Of a stretch of DNA of 14,763 nucleotides, positions 1-6,462 are shown in pieces. Made by a program: the position numbers and the translations under genes. Under the pieces are notes generated by a model. The model saw only the letters and a program-made list of their open reading frames with translations, was not told the DNA's origin and did no database searches. How positions within the stretch are numbered: position 1 is the first letter of the stretch; every line of letters begins with the position of its first letter. The DNA lies in assembly GCA_030151665.1 (NCBI GenBank), contig JASLDB010000232.1:1-14763 (forward strand). The letters run 5' to 3'. This DNA comes from Neisseriaceae bacterium. GTDB taxonomy: Bacteria > Pseudomonadota > Gammaproteobacteria > Burkholderiales > Neisseriaceae.

Positions 1-1
1 A

Positions 2-1666
2 TTAGTTACTGCGGTTGCCACCTTTGTAGCCACCACCTTGTTTGCCTTTGTAGCCGCCATCGCGGTTACCACCATCACGACGAGGGGCGCTGAAGCCACC
101 TTCGCGGCGAGCAGATGAGCCTTCACGACGAGGAGCGCCATCACGATTGAAAGAGCCACCTTCACGACGAGGAGCACCATCACGATTGAAAGAGCCACTT
201 TCACGGCGAGGAGCGCCATCACGATTGAAAGAGCCACCTTCACGACGAGGAGCGCCATCGCGATTAAATGAACCGCCTTCGCGGTTACCATCACGGTCGC
301 GACGAGGCGCGTCTGCACGATTGCCATCACGGCTACCGCCGTCACGGCCAAAAGAACCACCTTCGCGATTACCATCACGGCTGCTGCCTTCACGACGACC
401 GCCACCAAAGCCACCTTTGCTACCTTGACGATTGCCATCGCGACGACCGCCACCAAAGCCACCTTTACCACCATTGCCACCACGACGACTACCATTGCCA
501 CCAGCGCCAGATTTTGGTTTACGGCGGGTAGGTTCTAGGCCTTCAATGGTTTTTTCAGGCAATTGGCGGTTTAGGTAACGCTCAATTTTGTGTACTTTCA
601 TGTATTCTTTAACTTCAGCAAAAGTCAAAGCAATACCACTGCGACCAGCACGGCCAGTACGACCAATACGGTGTACATAGTCTTCGGCTTGTTTTGGCAA
701 ATCGTAGTTAATAACGTGAGTGATTGTTGGTACGTCAATACCGCGCGCAGCAACATCAGTTGCTACCAAGATTTTAATGCGACCTAAACGCAAGTCGTTT
801 AAGGTGCGGTTACGCCAGTTTTGTGGCATGTCACCATGTAGGCAAGCTGCTGCAAAACCTTTTTCGTATAAATCATCAGCCAATTGTTCCGCAAATGCTT
901 TGGTTGCAGTGAAGATAACACATTGGTCAATATTGGCATCACGCAAGATATGGTCAAGCAAGCGGTCTTTGTGGCGGAAGTCATCAGCATACAATAGTTG
1001 CTCTTCAATTTTGCTTTCTTCTGCAATGCGTTCCACTTCGATAGATGTTGGGTTATTGGTGAGTTTGCGTGCCAAGTTGCCCACTACACCATCCAAAGTT
1101 GCAGAGAACAATAAGGTTTGGCGATCTTCTGGTGTGGCTTTAACGATGGTTTCAATATCTTCAATAAAACCCATATCCAACATGCGGTCAGCTTCGTCTA
1201 AAATTAAGGTTTCTAGGCGACTGAAGTCAATACGGCCTTGGCGCATATGGTCCATTACGCGACCGGGTGTTGCCACAACGATATCAATAGGGCGGTTAAG
1301 CATGCGAGTTTGGTAGCCAAAAGAGGTGCCACCAACCAATGAGCAAACGCGCAACCATTTCATGTTGACGCCATAGGCGTTAGCGTTTTTTTCTACTTGT
1401 TGTGCCAATTCACGTGTTGGGGTTAAAACCAATACACGAGGGCCTTTACCAGGTTTGTCGGTGCGCTTTTGAATGCGTTCCATTGATGGCAGCAAAAATG
1501 CTGCGGTCTTGCCACTACCGGTTTGAGCTGAAACCAGTAAATCTTCACCGCGGATGGCCGCTGGAATAGATTGAGCTTGCACTTCTGTTGGTTGTGTATA
1601 GCCTTCTGCTGCAACGGCATCAACGAGTGCTGGGCTTAAATTTAAATCTGCAAATGTAATAGACAT
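2..1666 (-). CDS. rhlE: DEAD-box ATP-dependent RNA helicase (RhlE/SrmB-like, betaproteobacterial type)
   Basis: A 554-residue ATP-driven RNA-unwinding enzyme, probably cytoplasmic and acting in ribosome assembly or RNA turnover. The two RecA-like domains are complete: AQTGSGKT (Walker A, 47-54), PTRELA (83-88), TPGR (133-136), DEAD (157-160), SAT (188-190), ATDVAARGID (302-311) and HRIGRTGR (332-339). From about residue 386 to the end is a low-complexity Gly/Arg/Asp/Ser/Asn tail, a typical RNA-binding extension. It includes four tandem copies of a 13-residue unit like REGGSFNRDGAPR. I place the start at the ATG ending at 1666 (MSITFADLNL): it has AGGA about 6 nt upstream and matches the family N terminus, whereas an in-frame start at 1699 would add 11 atypical residues. 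The core resembles both SrmB and RhlE, so the symbol is approximate. The stop codon is at 2-4, so the downstream side is unseen. The long leader suggests post-transcriptional or cold-shock control (inference). Confidence 0.93.
   Translation of the reverse strand: MSITFADLNLSPALVDAVAAEGYTQPTEVQAQSIPAAIRGEDLLVSAQTGSGKTAAFLLPSMERIQKRTDKPGKGPRVLVLTPTRELAQQVEKNANAYGVNMKWLRVCSLVGGTSFGYQTRMLNRPIDIVVATPGRVMDHMRQGRIDFSRLETLILDEADRMLDMGFIEDIETIVKATPEDRQTLLFSATLDGVVGNLARKLTNNPTSIEVERIAEESKIEEQLLYADDFRHKDRLLDHILRDANIDQCVIFTATKAFAEQLADDLYEKGFAAACLHGDMPQNWRNRTLNDLRLGRIKILVATDVAARGIDVPTITHVINYDLPKQAEDYVHRIGRTGRAGRSGIALTFAEVKEYMKVHKIERYLNRQLPEKTIEGLEPTRRKPKSGAGGNGSRRGGNGGKGGFGGGRRDGNRQGSKGGFGGGRREGSSRDGNREGGSFGRDGGSRDGNRADAPRRDRDGNREGGSFNRDGAPRREGGSFNRDGAPRRESGSFNRDGAPRREGGSFNRDGAPRREGSSARREGGFSAPRRDGGNRDGGYKGKQGGGYKGGNRSN
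121..276 (-). repeat. Four 39-bp tandem repeats inside the helicase tail
   Basis: Units start at 121, 160, 199 and 238 (each opening with cttcacgacgagg or a close variant) and keep the reading frame, since 39 is divisible by 3. They encode RREGGSFNRDGAP-type units. The third unit has a Gly-to-Ser change and the fourth diverges at its end. The near-identity at DNA level points to recent slippage or unequal recombination, so copy number may vary between strains. Confidence 0.9.
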
Positions 1667-1671
1667 AATAT

Positions 1672-1805
1672 TCCTGATTGGATCAGCAAAAAAAATCAAT
1701 ACTGACCTTGCAAAACACGAAGTTTTGCAAAGTGCTCATTTAATCTGGTTTTTGCCGACGAGTCTTTGGGTTAACTAACTATAAAGACTGTAATATGGCA
1801 TCGGC
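1672..1805 (-). promoter_or_regulatory. Structured 5' leader of the helicase mRNA
   Basis: This is the gene-proximal part of a roughly 285-nt leader. Read on the minus strand it holds, in order: a nested stem with outer arms GCCGA/TCGGC (1801-1805 with 1754-1758) and inner arms GTCTTT/AAAGAC (1783-1788 with 1762-1767); a 9-bp hairpin TTGCAAAAC-TTCGT-GTTTTGCAA (1730-1708); a run of eight T; and two competing pairings next to the ribosome-binding site. CTGAT (1686-1682) can pair upstream with GGTCAG (1707-1702), or downstream with ATCAG (1678-1674), which touches the AGGA. Base pairing is seen directly; a regulatory role is inference. Confidence 0.5.
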
Positions 1806-1934
1806 GACAACCAAGCTTTAAACGGCATGCAGAAATTAAGAATGGGAGCAGTAAGGCTCACGATAATGGCAGACGTATTTGGGGTCGAAGACGATGGCTT
1901 CAAATTAACAACTTCTTTTTCGAAAATTTTGGAA

Positions 1935-1948
1935 GTGATAAATATCAA
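1935..1948. promoter_or_regulatory. Imperfect FNR-like site
   Basis: GTGAT-aaat-ATCAA matches the FNR consensus TTGAT-N4-ATCAA at nine of ten positions. It lies just inside the predicted transcript start of the helicase. It is also about 62 bp upstream of the start predicted from a plus-strand -10-like TATATT (1992-1997) in front of rlmK. One mismatch in AT-rich DNA can arise by chance, so this is tentative. Confidence 0.25.
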
Positions 1949-1957
1949 ATCTCTTTC

Positions 1958-1987
1958 ATTTTAGTTTGCTTTGCCTGAGTTTGTCAA
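1958..1987 (-). promoter_or_regulatory. Promoter of the helicase gene
   Basis: On the minus strand a perfect -35 TTGACA (1987-1982) is followed after 18 nt by a -10 TAAAAT (1963-1958), five of six matching the sigma-70 consensus. Transcription would begin near 1951, giving a leader of about 285 nt before the ATG at 1666. This is the best promoter in the 377-bp gap between the helicase and rlmK. Confidence 0.7.
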
Positions 1988-2076
1988 GCGTTATATTGGT
2001 TTATCACCTAAGAAAACCGTTAGCCCTGTGTGGGAAATCAAGGTAAACTGCTAACTTTGCAACACGAAATACTAAG

Positions 2077-3030
2077 ATGATGACAGACACTTCCGCATTC
2101 GCTAATCGATTGGGTAAGAATATTAAACATTTGATGAAATGGGCTAAACGCCAAGACATAGATGCTTGGCGTTTGTATGACCGCGATATTCCTCAATTTC
2201 CATTTATTATCGACTTGTATAAAAACAAAATTCATTTACAAGAAGTGGATACCGGTTGGTTAATGCATGCCAGTGATCACAAGGCTTGGCTAGATGATTG
2301 CTTGGAAGCCATTTGTTTTGTGACTGGGTTTAGCAAAGATGACATTAGTTTGAAGATGCGTAAACGGCAAAAAGGTTTGGAGCAGTACGAAAAAACGGGT
2401 GAGGTGGGTGAAGATTTTGTGGTGCATGAGCATGGTCGTTCATTTTGGGTGAATTTAGACAAATACTTGGATACAGGTTTATTTTTGGATCATCGCAATA
2501 CACGCTTTAAAGTAGGTAACATAGCGGCGGGTAAGCGGTTTTTAAATTTGTTTTCTTATACTGGTAGTTTCAGTGTGTATGCCGCAACAGGTGGTGCTAT
2601 TAGCAGTGAAACGGTGGATTTATCCAATACCTATTTGGCTTGGGCCAAGCGCAATTTTGAGTTAAATGGTATTAACGGTGATGCCCATAAAATCATTCGT
2701 GAAGATGTCTTTGTTTATTTAGACGAAGCGTATTCGGAGCGCAAACAGTTTGATTTGATTGTGATGGATCCGCCTAGTTTTTCCAATAGCAAGAAAATGT
2801 TGGATATTTTGGATGTGCAGCGAGATCACGAGGTTTTAATTGATGGCGCCATGGCATTGTTGTCGACAGATGGCGTTTTATTTTTCTCTAATAATTTGCG
2901 CAGTTTTGTATTGGATGACGGCATCAGTAGTCGTTATCAGGTGAAGAATATTACCCACCAGTCAATACCTGAAGATTTTCGCAATGAAAAAATTCACCAG
3001 TGTTGGGAAATTCGTCACCGCAAAAACTAG
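2077..3030 (+). CDS. rlmK: Stand-alone RlmK-type 23S rRNA (guanine-N7) methyltransferase
   Basis: A 317-residue SAM-dependent methyltransferase that aligns by eye over its whole length with the C-terminal (RlmK) half of E. coli RlmKL, the half that makes m7G2069 in 23S rRNA. Shared blocks include NRLGKNIKHLMKWAKR near the N terminus, the RQKG segment (97-100), WVNLDKYLDTGLFLDHR (124-140), NLFSYTGSFSVYA (157-169, SAM-binding loop), the acidic end of strand 2 in DLSNTYL (181-187), DPPSFSNSK (231-239, catalytic motif IV) and QRDH (248-251). The RlmL half (THUMP plus m2G methylase) is absent here, so the two activities are unfused in this organism. Adjacent ATGs at 2077 and 2080 are both possible starts; the Shine-Dalgarno is poor (only CTAAG). 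It converges with the aldehyde dehydrogenase, stop to stop, 4 bp apart. Confidence 0.88.
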   Translation: MMTDTSAFANRLGKNIKHLMKWAKRQDIDAWRLYDRDIPQFPFIIDLYKNKIHLQEVDTGWLMHASDHKAWLDDCLEAICFVTGFSKDDISLKMRKRQKGLEQYEKTGEVGEDFVVHEHGRSFWVNLDKYLDTGLFLDHRNTRFKVGNIAAGKRFLNLFSYTGSFSVYAATGGAISSETVDLSNTYLAWAKRNFELNGINGDAHKIIREDVFVYLDEAYSERKQFDLIVMDPPSFSNSKKMLDILDVQRDHEVLIDGAMALLSTDGVLFFSNNLRSFVLDDGISSRYQVKNITHQSIPEDFRNEKIHQCWEIRHRKN

Positions 3031-3034
3031 CCCA

Positions 3035-4426
3035 TCATTGGCGCAGTAAAAAAGACAATAAACGTCGAAAGCGATGACGATAAGGTGGTAGTAATAATGC
3101 CATGGCATTGGGTTTTCTTTGTTTGAGAACAGGCTTCAAGTGTGAAAAACGCTCGAAGCCTGTTTTGCCATGGTAAGCCCCCATGCCCGATGAACCAATA
3201 CCACCAAAAGGCAAATTATGGTGGGCAACATGCAATAAGGTTTCATTGATGCACACACCACCCGCCGCAATCTGTTGACTTGCCCATTGTTGCTCTTTTG
3301 TATTCTCACTAAAAATATACAAGGCCAAAGGGCTATCTTGTTGCTGCAAATATTGAACCGCTTTGGCAGTGTCTTCGTACGTGATAATGGGCAATATTGG
3401 GCCAAATATTTCGGTTAAATGCAAATCACAATCGCCTTGCTCTGTGATTAAGTAAGGGGGAAGTAGCCTTTCAGTGGATTTGATAGGGCATGGGCTAAGG
3501 GCGATTTGTTGATTTGGGGCAATATCCATTAAGAGTTTGTATAAGCGATCAAATTGTTTATTATTGATGATGCGAGTGTAATCTGGATTATTTTCTAAAT
3601 CAGGGTAGTGCTGCAAAACAAATGCTTTTGCCAAAAGAATAAAAGGTTCTAACATGTTTTTTGGCAATAGCACAAAATCAGGCGCAACACAGGTTTGCCC
3701 CGCATTTAGTAGCTTACCTGACATAATGCGTTGTACCGATTGCTGTAAATTGGCATGGGGCAAAATCCAAGCAGGGGATTTGCCGCCCAGTTCCAATGTC
3801 AATGGGGTTAGGTGTTGACTGCAAGTGGCTGCGATGGCCTTTGCTGCTTGGTTTGAACCCGTAAAAATCAAATGATTTAAAGGCAGTTGGCACATGTTTT
3901 GTGCCACATCTGCATCCCCTGTTAATACCAATAATGTCTCTGTTGTAAAGTGTTCTCGCAGTAACTTTGCCAATAGTTGGCTGGTTTTTGGGCTGTGTTC
4001 AGGCAGTTTCAAAATCGCCACATTGCCGGCACAAAACACATCAATCAATGGACCTATGCTTAAAAATAAAGGGTAGTTCCATGCACCAATAATGCCCACT
4101 ACACCCAATGGTTCGACATCAATATATGCTTTTGCTGGCCATAAGTGCCAATGTGTCCTTACTTTTTGGCGACGCATCCAATGCTGTCCATGTTTTTTAG
4201 CGTGAGCAATGGCTTGCAATAATGGGTAGATTTCCAATAGAAGTGTTTCATCGTGTGAACGATGACCAAAATCCTCAGCAATGCTTTGACAAAACAAAGT
4301 TTGGTTTTGTCTTAATAAGGATGCCAATTGATTGAGGCGTTCAAGGCGCATCGACCATGTTGTTCTAGTCAAAGGAAACGCATTGCGCTGTAAGGCCAAA
4401 AATGCCTGTTGTAGGGCTGTTTGCAT
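3035..4426 (-). CDS. NAD(P)+-dependent aldehyde dehydrogenase, coniferyl-aldehyde dehydrogenase-like
   Basis: A complete 463-residue ALDH-superfamily enzyme oxidising an aldehyde to its carboxylate. Conserved residues are in place: GAWNYP (114-119, with oxyanion-hole Asn117), the cofactor-binding Lys140, FTGS (188-191), the general base Glu212 in LELGGKSP, the nucleophile Cys246 in NAGQTCVAPD, EIFGP (339-343) and LPFGGIGSSGMGAYHGKTGF (405-424). The short N terminus, the CVAPD after the catalytic cysteine and the AYHGKTGFERFSH ending place it with the coniferyl-aldehyde and related fatty or aromatic aldehyde dehydrogenases. The true substrate cannot be read from sequence. The C terminus ends in a hydrophobic, basic stretch (ALLLPPYRHRFRRLLSFLLRQ region) that could touch membrane. 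The ATG ends at 4426; its ribosome-binding site is weak (AAAAAGA). It is divergent from kdp. Confidence 0.93.
   Translation of the reverse strand: MQTALQQAFLALQRNAFPLTRTTWSMRLERLNQLASLLRQNQTLFCQSIAEDFGHRSHDETLLLEIYPLLQAIAHAKKHGQHWMRRQKVRTHWHLWPAKAYIDVEPLGVVGIIGAWNYPLFLSIGPLIDVFCAGNVAILKLPEHSPKTSQLLAKLLREHFTTETLLVLTGDADVAQNMCQLPLNHLIFTGSNQAAKAIAATCSQHLTPLTLELGGKSPAWILPHANLQQSVQRIMSGKLLNAGQTCVAPDFVLLPKNMLEPFILLAKAFVLQHYPDLENNPDYTRIINNKQFDRLYKLLMDIAPNQQIALSPCPIKSTERLLPPYLITEQGDCDLHLTEIFGPILPIITYEDTAKAVQYLQQQDSPLALYIFSENTKEQQWASQQIAAGGVCINETLLHVAHHNLPFGGIGSSGMGAYHGKTGFERFSHLKPVLKQRKPNAMALLLPPYRHRFRRLLSFLLRQ
3126..3166 (+). terminator. Likely rlmK terminator embedded in the aldehyde dehydrogenase gene
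   Basis: On the plus strand AACAGGCTTC (3128-3137) pairs perfectly with GAAGCCTGTT (3155-3164) across a 17-nt loop. It extends to 12 pairs if one G-U pair is allowed, and the right arm ends in TTTT (3163-3166). The position about 100-135 nt past the rlmK stop fits a 3' end for that transcript. It falls within codons for the C-terminal KTGFERFSHLKPVLKQ segment on the opposite strand, so the stem could also be a by-product of coding. Confidence 0.45.
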
Positions 4427-4458
4427 GGTCTTTTTGCAAGGATATGTGGGTGATGGGT

Positions 4459-4480
4459 TATTTTACGCAAAAGTAAAATA
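4459..4480. promoter_or_regulatory. Inverted repeat upstream of the aldehyde dehydrogenase
   Basis: TATTTTAC (4459-4466) and GTAAAATA (4473-4480) form a perfect 8-bp dyad around GCAAAA. It sits 33-54 bp before the aldehyde dehydrogenase start, and on that strand it contains a TAAAAT that could serve as a -10, so a repressor bound here would block the promoter. The role is inferred from position only. Confidence 0.3.
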
Positions 4481-4513
4481 CAAAAAACACCTGACTCAGT
4501 AAACTTTGGTTTA

Positions 4514-4524
4514 TTTTTTATAAG
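4514..4524 (+). promoter_or_regulatory. Candidate distal KdpE box
   Basis: TTTTTTATAAG is repeated exactly at 4581-4591, 67 bp away. E. coli KdpE binds a T-rich site of similar character upstream of kdpFABC. No binding evidence can be drawn from sequence alone. Confidence 0.35.
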
Positions 4525-4530
4525 CAATTG

Positions 4531-4551
4531 TATTTATTGTTTAAATAAATA
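4531..4551. repeat. AT-rich inverted repeat in the kdp upstream region
   Basis: TATTTATT (4531-4538) and AATAAATA (4544-4551) are perfect 8-bp arms around GTTTA, lying between the two TTTTTTATAAG boxes. Such dyads are easy to get by chance in DNA this AT-rich; it may also promote bending. Confidence 0.3.
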
Positions 4552-4580
4552 TTTATTATTTGAATAGTTGGTGTAAATGC

Positions 4581-4616
4581 TTTTTTATAAGTTTTATATA
4601 CCCTTTTGCCTACAAT
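4581..4616 (+). promoter_or_regulatory. kdp promoter with proximal KdpE-like box
   Basis: A -10-like TACAAT (4611-4616) lies 36 bp before the kdpF start, with no recognisable -35 at the right distance. In its place is the T-rich TTTTTTATAAGTTTTATATA, which begins with the second copy of the TTTTTTATAAG box. A good -10 with a poor -35 and an adjacent activator-like site fits a promoter that depends on phosphorylated KdpE. The expected transcript start is near 4623. Confidence 0.45.
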
Positions 4617-4652
4617 GGCTCCTTAACATTCACACAAAGAAAGAAAGCAAAA

Positions 4653-4736
4653 ATGTTAAACATGCTTTTTTGGTTATTTTTAGGCGGTGCATTGGTTTAT
4701 TTAATCTATGTATTGTGCCGTGCGGAGGAATTTTAA
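4653..4736 (+). CDS. kdpF: KdpF, small stabilising subunit of the Kdp K+ pump
   Basis: A 27-residue single-span membrane peptide, MLNMLFWLFLGGALVYLIYV then LCRAEEF. It matches the KdpF family pattern: a short hydrophobic helix with a Gly-x-Leu-Val-x-x-x-x-Tyr core and an acidic, aromatic end (E-E-F). In E. coli KdpF packs against KdpA and stabilises the complex. The ATG has a purine-rich AGAAAG a short way upstream. The TAA is immediately followed by the kdpA ATG, and the GGAGGA that serves kdpA lies in the last kdpF codons, so the two are probably translationally coupled. It is short enough to be missed by default gene callers. Confidence 0.9.
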   Translation: MLNMLFWLFLGGALVYLIYVLCRAEEF

Positions 4737-6452
4737 ATGCAAACTGATGCCATTATGTTATTGGCTGCTTTAATGGTGGTATTGACTTTGGTCGCTTATC
4801 CATTGGGCAAATATTTGTATTGTGTGTCCAAGTGCAAAACTTGGCAGGGATGGTGGGGATTAAGAACGGTTGAAAAAGGGATATATCGATTGGCGGGTAT
4901 TCAAGCCAATGATGGCATGACATGGAAGCAATATGCTTTTGCTGTGGTGTTATTTAATGTACTGGGCATTGTGTTTTTGATTGATTTGCAAATGTTGCAA
5001 GCCACTTTGCCTTTGAATCCACAAGCTTTGGCAGCACCTAGCTTTGATTTGGCAGTGAATACAGCAGTGAGTTTCGTGGCCAATACCAACTGGCAAAGTT
5101 ATGCCGGTGAAACCACCATGTCGTATTTGGTGCAAATGTTGGGTTTGGCGGTGCAAAATTTCGTTTCGGCTGCAACAGGGATTGCGGTGGTGTTTGCTTT
5201 GGTGCGTGGTTTGGTGGCGCACGAGAATAAAGACTTGGGCAATTTTTGGGTAGACATGGTGCGAATTTGTTTGTACATCCTTTTGCCTATGGCTTTTGTA
5301 GCCGCTTTGTTTATGGTGTCACAAGGTGTGATTCAAAACTTTGCCGATTATGTACCATTTACTGGCTTAGAAGGCCAAAGCAGCTTATTGCCAATGGGTC
5401 CAAATGCTTCGCAAGAGGCGATTAAATTATTGGGTACCAATGGTGGTGGTTTTTTCAATGCCAACTCAGCCCATCCATTTTCTAACCCCAATTATTTAAC
5501 CAATTTTGTACAAATGGTGTTGATTTTGTTGATTCCCATGGCTTTGTGTTTTTATTTTGGCCACATGGTTAAAGACATGGCTCAGGGTTTGACCATTTAC
5601 GCTGTTATGAGCGTGTTATTTGTGAGTTTGGTGTTATTGGTGTTCCATTTTGAAAGCATGAATAACCCTGCATTAAGTCAAATGCTCAATGACAACGGTT
5701 ACACTCTAATGAGTATGGGCAACCTAGAAGGCAAAGAAAGTCGTTTTGGTATCGCGGCTTCGGCATTGTTTACGGCGGTGACCACAGCAGCTTCATGTGG
5801 TGCGGTGAACAATATGCACGACTCTTTAATGCCAATGGGTGGTTTGATTCCGATGTTCTTAATGCAAACTGGTGAAGTGGTTTTTGGTGGTGTGGGTTCT
5901 GGTTTGTATGGCATGTTGATTTTGGTGATATTGACCGTGTTTTTAGCGGGTTTAATGGTGGGTCGTACACCAGAGTATTTGGGCAAGAAAATTGAAGCAC
6001 GCGAAATGAAAGCCGTAGCGGTTGCCATGCTTGTGGTGCCCAGTGTGGTTTTATTGGGTACTTTGTTGGCAACACAAAGCAGCAGTGCTTGGTCAAGTGT
6101 TTCTAACCCAGGTGCCCATGGTTTTAGCCAGCTATTGTACGCATTGACTTCAGCTGCCAACAATAATGGTAGCGCTTTTGCAGGGTTGAATGCCAATACA
6201 CCATTCTTTAATTATTTATTGGCTTTTGCCATGTTTGCAGGCCGTTTTGGGGTGATTGTGCCTGTGTTGGCTATTGCTGGTGGGTTGGCTGCGAAGAAAA
6301 GACAAGTGGTTGGTGCTGGTAGCCTACCGAGCAAGGGCGTGTTGTTTGCTGTATTGCTATTGGTGGTGGTATTGGTATTCGGTGCGTTGACCTATGTGCC
6401 AGCTTTGATGCTAGGCCCTGTGGTTGAACATTTACAGTTATTTGCGAAATAA
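4737..6452 (+). CDS. kdpA: KdpA, K+-channel-like subunit of the Kdp ATPase
   Basis: A 571-residue polytopic inner-membrane protein that binds and conducts K+ in the KdpFABC complex; close to the usual length of about 560. The four pore-loop/filter regions are recognisable: GETTMSYLVQMLGL (124-137), LLGTNGGGFFNANSAHPF (231-248), AASCGAVNNMHDSLMPMGG (351-369) and SAANNNGSAFAGLNANTPF (472-490). The rest is a succession of hydrophobic spans in the superfamily-of-K+-transporters arrangement, ending in a final helix (about 536-561). The start directly follows the kdpF stop and uses a GGAGGA inside kdpF. It is first of the large subunits in an uninterrupted kdpFABCDE run. No filter residue looks missing. 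Confidence 0.98.
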   Translation: MQTDAIMLLAALMVVLTLVAYPLGKYLYCVSKCKTWQGWWGLRTVEKGIYRLAGIQANDGMTWKQYAFAVVLFNVLGIVFLIDLQMLQATLPLNPQALAAPSFDLAVNTAVSFVANTNWQSYAGETTMSYLVQMLGLAVQNFVSAATGIAVVFALVRGLVAHENKDLGNFWVDMVRICLYILLPMAFVAALFMVSQGVIQNFADYVPFTGLEGQSSLLPMGPNASQEAIKLLGTNGGGFFNANSAHPFSNPNYLTNFVQMVLILLIPMALCFYFGHMVKDMAQGLTIYAVMSVLFVSLVLLVFHFESMNNPALSQMLNDNGYTLMSMGNLEGKESRFGIAASALFTAVTTAASCGAVNNMHDSLMPMGGLIPMFLMQTGEVVFGGVGSGLYGMLILVILTVFLAGLMVGRTPEYLGKKIEAREMKAVAVAMLVVPSVVLLGTLLATQSSSAWSSVSNPGAHGFSQLLYALTSAANNNGSAFAGLNANTPFFNYLLAFAMFAGRFGVIVPVLAIAGGLAAKKRQVVGAGSLPSKGVLFAVLLLVVVLVFGALTYVPALMLGPVVEHLQLFAK

Positions 6453-6462
6453 AGGTGTCGAC

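Noticed and set aside
121..276. Tandem repeats that might suggest a CRISPR array
   Set aside because: The units are directly adjacent with no unique spacers, keep a reading frame and encode the helicase tail.
147..1316. Open frames on the plus strand across the helicase (for example 147-428, 268-531, 720-1316)
   Set aside because: They are antisense shadows of the helicase; their Pro/Ser/Arg or His/Asp-rich runs simply mirror the Gly/Arg repeats, and they show no domain or ribosome-binding site.
6424..6462. Upstream TTG start for kdpB
   Set aside because: It is inside kdpA, gives an N terminus unlike KdpB, and the ATG at 6463 has its own AAAGG.
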